Below are positions 1-11,107 of a stretch of 64,000 nucleotides of DNA, one piece after another (within the stretch, counting starts at the first letter, position 1; each line of letters begins with the position of its first letter). The position numbers and the translations under genes are program-made. This DNA comes from Ditylenchus dipsaci (taxonomy: Eukaryota; Nematoda; Chromadorea; Rhabditida; Anguinidae): NCBI GenBank assembly GCA_004194705.1, contig SADC01001289.1, positions 248,001 through 312,000 of the forward strand. Direction: 5' to 3'. A model generated the notes under the pieces. That model worked only from the letters and a program-made list of their open reading frames with translations, did no database searches and was not told the origin of the DNA.

Positions 1-67
1 TTAAAAAAATCGGGTGCTCAAATGGTCAATTTGGGTACATTCATCGCTTTAACTGGTTAACTGATTC

Positions 68-381
68 AGGTTCATGTGTTATAACCACATCTCACCATTG
101 AATTGTATCGCCATTCAAGTGCTACAAAACTAACTTTTCAAAATGATTTTTTTAAATTTTAGTGCTGAAATATGGCCTTTTAGAAAAAAATATTGAAAAA
201 TGACCGAAAATCCTAAAATTCGAAAAATTTGATTTTTGGTCATTTTTCAAAGAAATTCATTTGGTTGAAAAGGCCATATCTCAGCACTCAAATTTGGAAA
301 GATAATTTTGAAAAATTATTTTTGTAGCACTTGAACTGCAATACGATTTAATGGTAAGATGTTGTTATAACGCATGAACCT
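68..381. mobile_element. Palindromic non-autonomous element (foldback MITE)
   Basis: The two ends are inverted copies over about 60 bp: the left arm begins AGGTTCATG and the right arm ends CATGAACCT. Both arms carry CAAGTGCTACAAAA, or its complement, further in. The interior is also self-complementary (GGCCTTTT near 174 against AAAAGGCC near 268). No coding capacity is seen. A related hairpin lies near 31790-32048. The transposon superfamily is not identified. Confidence 0.7.
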
Positions 382-385
382 AAAA

Positions 386-658
386 TACCGTAAATGCTCT
401 AATTGAAGCTCACGGGCTTGAATTAGAACACACAACTCCCCAAGCGCTTTGTGGCATTGTACTTTTAGTTATATAAAAAATCTCACATTTTTAGGCACGC
501 GACTACTTAACAAATAGCCCTGTTTCTTAGCTACATTTTAACGCTAGTGTGCCTAAAATGTTAGATTTTTCATATCTAAAAACACAGTGCCAAAAAGTGC
601 TCGGGTAGTTAAGTGTTCTAATTCAAGCCCATAGGCTTCAATTAGAGCATTTACGGTA
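386..658. mobile_element. Palindromic MITE with TACCGTAAATGC ends
   Basis: The left end reads TACCGTAAATGCTCTAATTG and the right end is its near-perfect inverse. A block containing GTGGCATTGT lies inside each arm. A second, partly degenerated copy of the family lies at about 48560-48833. Ends of the form TA...TA would fit a TA-targeting, mariner-like element, but no transposase is present. Confidence 0.75.
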
Positions 659-767
659 AACTATTGACCACTTAAAGCAATGAGAGTTCCCAATAGTTTT
701 TATGTAACAAACCACTATTTATATTATTTTTCTTACTTTCGCAAATCATTTCGAGCTAGTTAATAAC

Positions 768-3700
768 ATGATTGTTCAAGGGACGATGAGTCCACCGCCT
801 TCGCCCAGAATGACGAGAAGGCGTAAGCTGTCTCAGCAAAGTTCTAGCACAACATCTACCAGCAACTCATCTAACAATGGGCGATATTTAAATTTGAAGA
901 ACTTTCCAGCGGAAGATGCCTATGTCAAGAAAAAGCCTCTGTTTGTGAAGAAACTTTAGTCTTTGAAATATATCAAGAAATTTAGAGAACTGGTACAGCA
1001 GCCAGTTCATGTTGCCCAAGACTCATTGTTCAGCACAAGCTCAGGATGGACAGACTATAGAGGCTTTTTCAATTTAGCCTTTTTGCTGTTGGTAGTTTCT
1101 AATGGACGTGTAGCCTTGGAAAACTTGCTAAAATACGGGATATTGATATCACCATTAGAATGGCTAAACAACTTTTTGTCTTCTTCCCCTTACACATGGC
1201 CTAATTTAACTATAGTATTGCTATCTAATATTACTGTTCTTGCTGCTTTCGGATTAGAAAAAGCACTATGTACGTTTTTTTGTCTTTTTGTGGTTTTACT
1301 TATTATCATAGGTTTTAGCTAAGAGATACCTAAGCAATTACTCAGCCGCTGTTATTTATGTTGTTTTCCTTGTGCTGCACCTAACAGTGCCAGCCATTGT
1401 AGTGCTTGAAATACAGGTTAGTCATTTTTGATACAGTCCACTCTCTCACTAGTGGCCACCCTGGGGACCGGTCAAGCTGCTATTTTAAAATGTACTTGCT
1501 AGAAATCACCAGAAAAACATGGCAAGTGCAATGAAAAAACTATTTTGGGCAACCAAATATTTAAAAACTTTACTAGCCACTACATAAAAACCACTATGCC
1601 GGAGAGGTAAATATTGGTAGGGTCTGCCGCGAAAGAATATATATTTCTTGACTTTATACAGTAAGGCTTCCCTCTTACTCCTGCGGGACAGCAGACAATT
1701 TTTGAAACACTTATTTGTTCCTATCTCGGCTCCCAGCCGTCATTTTTACCGCTTTCGACAGATTCAAAAGCAAATCGACAGCCAAAATCATTTTTAAATA
1801 TGTAAACAGTATTTATATTGGTTTTATGGTGTAGAGCAGGGTCGATCTGTTGCCAGTATTAAAATCATTCCCTGTTGCTTCAGGGGCACTTGTCCCATGT
1901 ACTGTGCTCCGCGGGAGTATGAAAGTACCCTGAGTGTTTTTTGTCTTCCTGTCGTTTAAAAGCACAAACGGGCTAATTGACACTCTTAAAAAATTATCGG
2001 AAAAGAAGGGTCAATAATTTCAACAGTTTCATTTTTCTGTTGATAAGCACAATTTTAGGGCAACCCCTTGTACTCTTCTTGGGCTTTAGCTATTATTGTG
2101 ATAGAATTTCTTAAACTGGTCTCCTACGGACATGTCAATTACTGGTGTCGATTAGCTAGAGATGATATTACGATGGTAAAATTTATTTTTGTAACAACAA
2201 ATTAAAATAATATACTACAGAAAAGGCTGCAGACTAATGAAACAGCTGAAAAGACACAAATGAAAGGGGTCAATTACCCACACAACTTGACGTTAGAGAA
2301 TCTTTACTACTTTATGTTGGCGCCGACCCTTTGCTATGAGCTCAAGTATCCAAGAACTCCTGCTAGAAGAAAGTCTTTTATATTGAAAAGACTTGTAGAG
2401 GTTAGTTTTTTATGATTAAAAAATTCTGCAGACTACATTCGGTGTGCCTGGCTCAAAAATCAGTTTTAAACACTTTCATGGACATTCCCCCTCCCTAAAA
2501 AAAGTTACTGGAACACCCCCGCCCCTTCCCCGATAACTTTTCAGGTACCCCAAAAACCATACTTTTTTTTGAAAGATGCTGAAATTAGTACAGGTTGTCC
2601 CTCAGCCTAATCTCTAGGGCTCGAGGCATGAGGGCTTAGCCTAATTCCTAAGCCTAAAAATTATTGGGGGAGGGGTGGAGGTCGAGTTAGTGGATGTATA
2701 TTCCAGTAGCGCCAAAAAATTTTCTTTTTTATATTAAATTGGTTGACTATGTAAAATTTATTAACTATACGAAAGATGGGCCTATAGATTTCCTGACCAG
2801 ACTGACATGTGCAAATCCTTGTAGAAAATACATTATAGAGCCGGAAAAGACATTTTTTGTTGTTGCCATTGTCTGACGCTTTTTTGGCGTCATACAATCC
2901 ACAAAAACCCGACGGAAACCGGACCTGAAATCTTGGAGACACGAGGCACTCGAAAATCAGCGACCTTTAGAGTGTTAAAAAATGATTTAATTCGATTTTC
3001 GGGCTAGGCACTAGGTCTGAAGTTTCTTCAAAAATTTTGTAGCAAAACAGTTTTTCTATTTTAGTTAGTGGCTTTCTCATTTGTAAGTGTAGCCCTGTGT
3101 CAGCAATGGGTGATGCCTCTAGTCAAAAATAGTCTAGCCCCATTCTCAGACATGGATGTTACTCGTTGCGTGGAAAGAGTGCTTAAACTGGCAATACCTA
3201 ACCATTTGATCTGGCTGATGTTCTTCTACCTTGTTTTCCACTCCGCTCTTAACCTCATAGCTGAGATTATGCGCTTTGCTGACCGGGAGTTTTACTTGTA
3301 AGCTTTGTAAATTTCTAGTTTGAACATTTTTATAGATTCATATTTTCAGAGATTTTTGGAATTCTGAGACTGTAGGCACATTTTGGAAGACGTGGAATAT
3401 TCCTGTGGTCTGAAATATTTCCTTAAAATTTTCATCACTAAACTAATTTTTTTAGCATCGTTGGGCGGTGCGCCATGTCTACAAACCATTGGTGCGCAAT
3501 GGCCATTCTAAGTTTTTAGCATCTTTTGCTGTGTTTTCTATCTCTGCTTTCTTCCATGAGTATTTGGTAAGTTTTGGAATGTTTTGCAACCGAAAATTTT
3601 CTTCTTCTTTAGGTATCTGTTCCTCTACAAATGTTTAGGCTGTGGGCTTGTTATGGAATGATGATGCAGATACCACTTTCCATCTTCACAGATAAATACT

Positions 3701-5709
3701 TGAAAGGAGGACGTGCAGGTAACAAAATTTTGTAGCCCAATATATATATAAGTGCTTGTTAAGCTAAAGTTTAGCGAAAAAATGAATTCGGACGAAAATT
3801 TGATCGACTATATATTTGAAAGCTTATTGGTATTTTGCTTGAAAAAAAAACTCACAAGGGAACCTTTCGAACTGTAAAATCTCAAACCCTGCAATTTTTT
3901 CAGCATTTTTCCATGTTTTTCGATGCGCTGAATACGCAAATCATACGTATAGCCATCCCTGGGATTGACCCTGAAAATTTCGATTTTCGAATGAGTTAGT
4001 CTCCCAAGCTAATTTTTTCAGATTTCAAATATCTAAAATCCAAATATTAAAAGTTAACCACTCATTTTGCAGCTGAGAATCTTAGCTACGAAATAAGTGG
4101 CTAACTTAAAAAATGATATTAATGCTTAGAAAAAACACAATGCCCTAAAAGGTTCTTTTGAAAATAACCGCACGGGCTTTCCGGACAACTTAATATTTAG
4201 TTCATTTATTCGATTATTCGTTTACTCAGAGTACCTTTTCGGCTAGAGGCTGATTTGTGTAAGCCATACTTTTCATGTAACCCCAGAATGAACAATTTTT
4301 TAATCAGCCATAACTTAATTTAAAATACAGCGTTTTTTTGTAAACAAAATGGCAATGCAAGAGCTTTGGAGGAAATGGTTCATCAAAAAATTAGGAGCAC
4401 GCGAAAACTTTGTTTCGCAAAAAAGAAATATGAGAGGAAAAGTTTGATTACTCTTCACTAAAAATGTAGCCTCGCTGATTATAAAAGCAATATTTCTTTA
4501 TGTGCGCAAAATACAAAAAAAATTGCGCAGACATTTCTGGATATGGTCATGAAAGGTTTGTGGTCACCTTTCATAATTTACAATTTTTGTATAACTAAAA
4601 AAAGCAACCTGGTGGACTAACATAACCGAAAATGAGATTTTTCTTGATCGAACCGAAATATGACTAACTGATGGAAATAGATTAAGAACGATAGATATGA
4701 GGCGTTTAGATTTCACAGTTTGTGAGGGTTCATTAATAAGATAAGCCAATTAAATATACAAATTTTTTTTAACTAAACTAAAAATTTTTTATACCATTCT
4801 GTAGGCAGCATTCTCAGCTTTCAATCGTGGGTTAAATTGCTCTAACTTTTGGAGAAAAAATAGCAGAAAAACAAGAAAAAATGTCAAAAGGTTTTGAAAA
4901 GTCGAGTTTAAGGAGGGAGAAAAGCTACTTAGGTTTGAAAAAATGGCTTCCATGGCGCGGTGCGTAAGCGTTTTTTGGCCCGAAATGGTGTTGTAGGTAC
5001 GATCCCACGTGGTGACATGTTATTTATTTTGGCTTCTTTGACCAGTTCTAGAGGTAATTTGGGTCGCTGATTCCGAACCTGGCGTCGAAAAAGTCTTATC
5101 ACCTCTTAAACTGGTCAAACAATCCAAAATAATTATTAGGTCGTGTCAAAAGTTCTGTCGTTTTATTTCAAAAGCAATATTCGTGGCTTTGTGTTTTTAC
5201 CATAGACTTTTTTAACATTTTTCAAAAGTTTACCACTCATTTTGTAGCTGAGAATCTTGGCTACAAAACGAGTGGTAAACTTTTGAAGTCTATGGTAAAA
5301 ACACAATGCCACAAATATTGCTTTTGAAATAAAACGACAGAACTTTTGGCACGACCTAATAGCATGCCACCATGGGGATCGAACCTGTAACACGTTTTGG
5401 CCGAAAACACAAACGCTTACGCACTGCGCCACCGAGGCCTTTTTTCAACCCTAAGTAGCTTTTCTCCCTCCTTTAACTGTGTGACAACCCTATTTATAAA
5501 TATATGGAGTTGAACTCTTATAGGAAACATTGTTGTTTGGTTATCGTTGATCTTGGGCCAACCAATGGCAATTCTTATGCAAGTTTTTTAAAATAATACG
5601 GGAAAAAACTTCATATGTACTTTTAAGGTATGTCCATGACTGGTATTTGATGCACTATCCAGACCATGAAAGGATTCCTATTGCTCCTAACGATATTCCC
5701 CATATTTAA
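768..5709 (+). CDS. DGAT1: Diacylglycerol O-acyltransferase 1 (MBOAT family), 11 exons
   Basis: This enzyme makes triacylglycerol from diacylglycerol and acyl-CoA in the ER membrane. Exons by my splicing: 768-923, 960-1269, 1319-1416, 2059-2175, 2221-2400, 3065-3297, 3350-3407, 3456-3566, 3613-3718, 5524-5578 and 5628-5709. They total 1506 nt, or 501 residues, close to animal DGAT1. Family signatures are seen in order: AQDSLFS...GWTDYRG (about residue 73), [27 protein letters not shown], the motif FYLDFWN (363-369; family FYxDWWN), [25 protein letters not shown] with the expected catalytic His at about 418, and the C-terminal MYVHDWY. Several hydrophobic segments fit a multi-pass protein. All phases join cleanly. 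The last intron (5579-5627) is GC-AG. Exon 1 is the weakest part: an in-frame TAG at 957-959 requires a very short intron (924-959, 36 bp, or 924-977 with a later acceptor). The start at 768 is the first ATG of a Ser/Pro/Arg-rich N-terminus. Confidence 0.95.
1417..2058 (+). other. DGAT1 intron 3 with half of an ACAGTC-type element
   Basis: A 642-bp intron bounded by CAG/GTTAGT and TTTTAG/GGC. From 1432 it contains TACAGTCCACTCTC followed by CCCTGGGGACCGG, the left-arm grammar of the elements at 32733-32902 and 41756-41921. I do not see a clear right arm, so this copy looks truncated or heavily diverged. The rest of the intron shows nothing recognisable. Confidence 0.5.
2401..3064 (+). other. 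DGAT1 intron 5 containing a C/G-rich dispersed repeat
   Basis: A 664-bp intron. Between about 2480 and 2715 it holds a repeat with the words TACTGGAA, ATTATTGGGGGAGG and CAGTAGCGCC, plus TTAGGCTTAG-like sequence in the complement. Related copies are at about 21410-21600 and 33040-33290. No coding sequence belongs here. Confidence 0.5.
4910..5475. mobile_element. tRNA-derived foldback element (SINE-like arms)
   Basis: The outer arms are inverted copies (GGAGGGAGAAAAGCTACTTA at the left, its complement at the right). Each arm carries a tRNA-like promoter pair. On the minus strand from about 5442 there is an A-box-like GGCGCAGTGCGTAAGCG and a B-box-like GGTTCGATCCC about 50 bp later. The + strand arm has GCGCGGTGCGTAAGCG (4955-4970) and GGTACGATCCC. 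The same unit recurs as a foldback at 27640-27935. It is not a functional tRNA: no proper acceptor or anticodon stems are seen. Confidence 0.65.
5138..5357. mobile_element. MITE nested in the tRNA-like foldback
   Basis: The arms begin AGGTCGTGTCAAAAGTTCTG and end with the inverse. They are flanked by TTA on the left and TAA on the right. The centre is a hairpin around CCACTCATTTTGTAGC. The element splits the host foldback, so it inserted later. Confidence 0.7.
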
Positions 5710-7698
5710 TTTTATTTGTGTCCTACTTTAAGATCTGACCAATGCTATACAACACCAAAAATGGGTTTTCACAAAGAATATTTACATTTATTTATTATAA
5801 AATAAGATATTTATTTTTTTTATTTTCACTTTCGTTTTGCAAAAGCACTTTCAGCCACAGAAATGTCATATAGCATATTTTTCTATTTTTCAAAAATTCA
5901 ACAGACTTTCAAAAGCGCAAATTTTCATACAATTTGTGCTTTTATAAAAAAAATTAGTTTATTCTCGATGGTCGATTTAAAATAAGATGTTTTTCTTGTA
6001 ATTGAACCAAAAAATAGTTAATACCGTATTTCGGCGCTACTATAGAATACCACCCCCCCCCCCCCCAAAAAATCCGACCTTTAAAAAATGCTGTAACTAC
6101 CCTTGCAAACAACAAGTTTAGGCTTAGCCTTAGGCTTGGGGTAGGCCAGCGTACGGAAGTTGTGACTAATGAAGAGTTTGCACACATTTTCCGGGGTCTG
6201 GGACATAAATTTGGGTACTTTTTACTTAAGTAAAAAAGGTCGGATTTTTTGGGGGGGGGGGGGGTGGTATTCTATAGTAGGGTCCGTATTTCCTTTAACA
6301 AGATGGCCAGCCGCCTTTTTTCGGGTGCTCGAAAATCGGGAAAATTCTGGATAGATCTCGAGATTTTTATGTGAAAATTCAAAATCCAAAACGAGGAATC
6401 GGTAGAGCTCGTGATAGTTAAGAAAACGCAATAAACAACTTTGCAAAATATATATTTCAAAATATGTAATGGGCATTTAATTTTGATATTTATCTACATT
6501 TGCGTTTCAAAGTAATGTCTCATCTGCATCTGTTAGAATCGTATTTCTTGGTTTTGTCACAGATTAACAGTTCTTATGATAAGTTGGAGTGAAAAATAGT
6601 TGCAGTAGTTTGAATAGTTGACGCGCATGAGCAAAATTTTTTTTGAAACATTTCAGTGTTTTAGTTTATTAAAAACATACCTAGGCCTAAAAATTTCTTT
6701 TGAACCGTTCACCTCTATTTGTGTTTAATAAAAAAAGATGTCTACGTTAAATATTTTAAGCAACAAGGGCCGCAGATGCCTATCGGCGCCTATAAAATTT
6801 GGTAAAAAATAAAGGTTCCGGAGAGATGTTTAACATAAATTTGCAAAAACTGGCACAAAATTGGACTTGTACATGAATATCCGCCCAAAATGTTTTATTT
6901 ATTTTTACTTTTTTAAACTTTTATGAAATTTTTTGTAATTCTATTTTTGTGTAAAAAAGTTGAAAAAAATGTCTAATGGGAATTTTATAGGTTATTAATA
7001 TAAATAAATCCAGTTTACGGCCGCCGCTTATTGTCACCGATGGGTGTATGAGAACAGAAAAAGACAGCAAATAATCAAGGTTGCCAAGGCTAGGAGGCCG
7101 GCGGTCTCGCCAGGTATTTAGCGCCAAAAGTTTTTTTTCAAAATTTTTTTACAACAGCCCCAATTGTTAAGGAGTGAGCAAATTTTCAAGGAGCAAATTT
7201 CAAGGAGCAAATTTTCTTATTTTTTACAGCAAAAATCAATCTAAAAATGAAATCTCCTCCGCTTCAAATGAGTACAAATTCATCTTATGAAATAACTTTC
7301 GGAAAAAGTTATAATTGGTGCAACGGGACCACTCATGATATTTTTGTTCTGTAAAATCCGATTTTTTAGCTTGATGAATATCAATTTTTTTCACAGCTAA
7401 CCACAAATCTGCAAATAAAAGGTCCTTCGCTGTTAAAAGACTATCGAATGAATTTAAACTCGCCACATAAGTGTGATCTACGATTCAAATTACTAAATTG
7501 TTGTTGTCGTATACGGCAATGGTCCTTTAAGGGCGCATTCTATTTACTCTAATCTGAAGACTTCTTCATGTAACAAAAATTTTACTGTTAATAAAAGGTT
7601 TTCAACTTGTAATGACCATGGTTCGACTTGATAATGTTAGATTATACAATATTTTGATCTTCATTTGATTTTTTCTTTAACTTTTTTCTTTTTATGAA
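5710..7698. other. Intergenic stretch, DGAT1 to the next gene
   Basis: About 2 kb without supportable coding sequence. It contains the G/C-capped palindrome at 6032-6288. The rest is AT-rich sequence in which I see no gene. Confidence 0.6.
6032..6288. repeat. Palindrome with poly-C and poly-G capped arms (family copy 1)
   Basis: It begins GGCGCTACTATAGAATACCA followed by a run of C, and ends with a run of G followed by the inverse. The interior has CAAGTTTAGGCTTAGCC and AAGAGTTTGC(A/G)CACATTTTCC. Copies: about 13714-13812 (left half), 25918-26158 and 49980-50212. The long C and G runs face each other and would pair in a hairpin. Confidence 0.8.
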
Positions 7699-9127
7699 AT
7701 GTTTGGTCAAAAAGCAAGGCAATCTAAACCAGTGCAATCCAATGAATCTACTAGCCATCGCTCATCTAAACTCTTTTGCTATTTGGATAAATCTAATAGC
7801 AACAATTATTTTTTGTACTGGAAAGCAGAGGCATCTACATTGGGAGTGACTGATCTGGGTGCTAACTTATTTGAAGCCATGCTGGATAGAAAAGAGCGGA
7901 AGAAATTGCTGAAAAATGTTGCTGAAAGCTTAGTGGAAGCCAAATGGAAGTAGGCTTTTATGCTTTGTTTGTGAAATCGAGTTAGTTTTGGGTAACAAAA
8001 CAATTTGGAGAACAACCTTGTTGGCCCTATTCCATAATGGGGAATGTGAGGAGCGGTTTTGCCTTGGTCCTCCCTATTGTTTATTTCCGTGATTTTTTAG
8101 GCTAAAGCTCGCCGTATATTCTGTATTTAAGGCCCCCTCGATTTTTGACTAGGATTTTAGATTTGGAACCATTTTTGATTTACAATTTCAAGATTTTTCA
8201 GCGATTGAAAAATAAAAGCCCGGGCCTTTCAATACAGAATATACGGTATGCAAGCGTAGGCCAGCGTGTGTTAGGACAGACTTGAACATGCGACTAAAAT
8301 CTAATCTATGAAAAATTGGCAGGTCCACATTTATGAACAAAGGGCTGAAGCTAGGCAGCATAAGTGATGAAGCCATGGAAATTCGCTACATATCCGAATG
8401 TGTACAGTTGCCTAGAATAGAAGATGCAGAAGTAAGACAGGCTAGGAATGTTGAGCTCTTGAAAAATGCCCTTGAAGAAATAAATGAACTTTCTGTAAGT
8501 GAAATGTGGAAATAGGTTGGGTCGTTTCACTAGGGCTAAATTTATCGGTAAATTGAAAATCGGTAAATTTACTTATTAATTTACTGGTAAATTAGTCCTA
8601 GTCCGGGAGTATCCTTAGCCGGCTCACTTCAGCTGGCTGAGTTTTAACTCAGCCGGCTAATGGCTGAGGTGAACGTCGAGTATAACACAATGGTTGTGTC
8701 ACAGAGAAGTAGTCCTAATTCCCCAATTACAATTCTTGATAACTATAATATATAATATAATATACTAGAAATTCTGCCGTTATTGACTTACAGTTATCAT
8801 TTGAGTAGAATTGCCGAATATTGAAAATTTTCGAGCATTCGAGTTGAGTCAATGTTCGGTATTCGAAATAAATTGGATATTTTCGAAAAATTAATCCAAA
8901 TTCTGAATTTAAAAAAAATTCAGGACCTGCTGAAAGGTAACACAAGTTCAAATGCTAGCAAGTCAACATCTTCCTCATCATCATCACAACAGGCTGGCAA
9001 AAGACATCATGAGTCTCCTGCCGTTGTCCCTTTAGCTGACAAAGAGCAGTCCCTTATGGAAAAGAATAGAAGGAAACGTGGTAAAGCTACTGGTCTGGTG
9101 TTTCAAGATGACGAAGAAGAGGAATAA
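7699..9127 (+). CDS. Unknown 208-residue protein with Ser-rich and acidic tail, 3 exons
   Basis: Exons 7699-7949, 8323-8494 and 8924-9127 join in phase, with donors GTAGGC and GTAAGT and acceptors GGCAG and TTCAG. The predicted protein starts MFGQKARQSKPVQSNESTSH. Residues about 40-140 are charged and probably helical, with segments such as LDRKERKKLLKNVAESLVEA and RNVELLKNALEEINEL. A polyserine stretch near residue 150 follows, then a basic patch (KNRRKRGKA) and the acidic end FQDDEEEE. This layout suggests a nuclear or nucleic-acid-associated small protein, but I do not recognise the family. The start is the first in-frame ATG; an upstream exon cannot be excluded. The stop overlaps GAATAAAAT, a possible polyadenylation signal. 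Confidence 0.65.
8110..8248. mobile_element. ACCGTAT-type MITE in intron 1 of the 208-residue protein gene
   Basis: Its ends are GCCGTATATTCTGTATTTAA and the inverse ending ATACGGTA. The word AAGGCCC near the left end returns as AAAGCCCGGGCCTTT at the right. This is the smallest of the word-repeat elements discussed under findings. Confidence 0.75.
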
Positions 9128-9534
9128 AATCGAAGCTTTTAAAAAATAGTAATTTATTTTTATATACTTTTAAAAAACAAGGCTAAAAAATAAGTCTTTT
9201 TTAAATAGATGAATTTTTGAAATTGGCTTTGGATGGGCTTTTATACCAGCCTTGCCTGGACCGAGAGCAATTTTAAAATCCATGCCCTGCCTGAGCCGGC
9301 ATTGTAAAGCGCATAGGGATACCCGGGGGGGGGCGGTGGCTAGCCGGGCTATAGACACCTCCCCCATCAGGATTTTTGAGTTTTTTTTGGCCTTTTTGGC
9401 TATTTAGCCTTTGTAGCCCCGCGTCAGGATTTTTGGCCTATTTGACCGCACCTGATAAAGATCTTGTTTGTTGAGCTAAATTTTTTGGTTCCGTTTGATT
9501 TCTGAAAACGGTTAAATTTGAATCGGTGTCCTCT

Positions 9535-9625
9535 ACTCTGGACTGATTGCACTCAAAGAGATTCGAACCAGTAACCTTGGTTATGATTATATGGACCTCT
9601 AAGCCATGGAAACACTCGAAATTAT
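9535..9625 (-). repeat. tRNA-like (SINE-type) fragment
   Basis: Reading the minus strand, CCATGGCTTAGAGGTCC resembles a pol III A box and GGTTCGAATCTC resembles a B box, about 45 bp apart. The flanks do not pair as an acceptor stem, so I call a tRNA-derived repeat rather than a tRNA gene. Confidence 0.4.
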
Positions 9626-9634
9626 TATAAGAAT

Positions 9635-10056
9635 GGCTGTAAGTATAGTCGAGTTGACCCCTCAACTTTTTAGGGGTCAACTTTTGTCATAATTACCAAA
9701 ATATCAATTTTTTGAAGGGAAAGTGCCAAATCTAATATTTTTCACCCCCCCCTCAACTTTTTGAGCTCTACAAGATGGCCTTTACAGAAGTTCAAAATCC
9801 TATCTTTACAAAATTTTAGCAAAAGTTGACCCTAAGTTGACCCCAGTTGACCCCTCAACTTTTTTTACTCACCGATTTTTCTGCGTCTACTTTTTTTAAA
9901 TTAGTCGGAATAACTGCCTATATTTTTGTGTAGAGCTTAAAAAGTTGCCCTAGGGTCATAAATATCAAAATAAAAAAATATAAAGATAAATATTGACATT
10001 TTTTGAATTTAAGAAAAAGTTGACCCTAAAAGTTGACCCCGACTATACTTACAGCC
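9635..10056. mobile_element. Palindromic element with GGCTGTAAGTATAGTC ends
   Basis: The left end GGCTGTAAGTATAGTC is perfectly inverted at the right. The flanks are AAT on both sides, a possible 3-bp target duplication. GTTGACCCCTCAAC-type motifs recur throughout both arms. No ORF of interest. Confidence 0.75.
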
Positions 10057-10100
10057 AATAAGGTATGCACCCAGGTGGAATATTCCCTAAAGATATTTGT

Positions 10101-10811
10101 CGAACCTCGCTATAGTGGCACCCCAAAAGTTCGTTCCACCTATGGTCCGACACTTTTTTAACCCAATTTTCGAAATATTTTATTGATTGTGTTATAACAG
10201 TCTGGTCGCAAATATCGTAAGGATTCCGATTTTACCGATCGCTTTTTGAAAAGAAAACAAAAATTGGGTTAAAAAGTGAAACTTCGATATAGTGGCACCC
10301 CTTTTTTGAAAACAGGTGCCACTATATCGAGTTTTTACTTTTTTAACCCAAAATTTGTTTTATTTTAAAAAAACGATCTGCAAAATCGGAATCCTTACGA
10401 TATTTGCGATCAGACTGTTATAACAGAATCGATAAAATATTTCAAAAATTGGGTTAGAAAAGTGTGGGACCCTAGGCGGGGCTGTACACCGAAATATACG
10501 CGCCAATTTGGTACTTGGTCATTTTGGTACGCGGTCATTTTGGTACGAAATCTTTTAGTGAGAATTGTTTCGGTAAGAGATTTTTAGTAAGAATGTTTTT
10601 GGTGACAGCACGAAAAATGGTATTTTAGTAAGAGATTTTTCAATATGCAGTTATTTCGGTAAGTAATTCTATGGTAACAGCACGAAAAATTTCGTACCAA
10701 AACGAACGCGTACCAAAACGACCAAGTACCAAATTGGCGCGTTTATTTCGGTGTACAGCCTAGGCGGGAACGAACTTTTGAGTGGTGCCACTATAGCGAG
10801 GTTTGACTGTA
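10101..10811. mobile_element. Palindromic ACAGTC-type element, interrupted by another transposon
   Basis: Arms: CGAACCTCGCTATAGTGGCA at the left, inverse ending GCGAGGTTTGACTGTA at the right. The arms contain GTCCGACAC and a block TCGTAAGGATTCCGATTTTA also found at 41.3, 57.1 and 63.2 kb. The terminal word CTATAGTGGCACC reappears as ATATAGTGGCACC at the centre (about 10280 and 10315). The right arm is split by the element at 10481-10759. Confidence 0.8.
10481..10759. mobile_element. Mutator-like MITE with 9-bp target duplication
   Basis: The terminal inverted repeats run about 70 bp and begin GCTGTACACCGAAATA. The element is flanked by CTAGGCGGG at 10472-10480 and again at 10760-10768. A 9-bp duplication with long terminal repeats is typical of Mutator-like elements. 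The interior repeats GGTA(C/A)G words and has no transposase. Confidence 0.85.
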
Positions 10812-11107
10812 TTGTGGCGTAGGAATATGTGTGTCCATGTCCGTAAATAGTTGCACAAAAACTTTAAAATGTCTGAAATTATAATTTTTGCCGTTCAATA
10901 ATCCTTGCATATAAATAAACATTTATTAAACTATTTTTAAATAATGTTAAGCACACAAATTTAAGACAATTTAAATTAAAGCATCCAAAAATAATACAAA
11001 ATTGCATTCCAATGACAAATAACCATTCAAAAGTCTACCCGTATTCCACAAATCAATCAAGCCATAATCCAATCATAAATTATTTCACAAAACATATTAA
11101 TAAATAA

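Larger units (their letters stand above)
3719..5523 (+). other. Long DGAT1 intron 9 (1.8 kb) carrying nested foldback elements
   Basis: This is by far the longest intron of the gene; most others are 36-54 bp. Its second half is a compound palindrome (4910-5475) with tRNA-like arms and an inner element (5138-5357). Another short hairpin around 4063-4110 has the core CCACTCATTTTGCAGC. The intron length is explained by insertions. Confidence 0.8.

Noticed and set aside
9535..9625. Functional tRNA gene
   Set aside because: A- and B-box-like motifs are present but acceptor and anticodon stems do not pair; called a tRNA-derived repeat.
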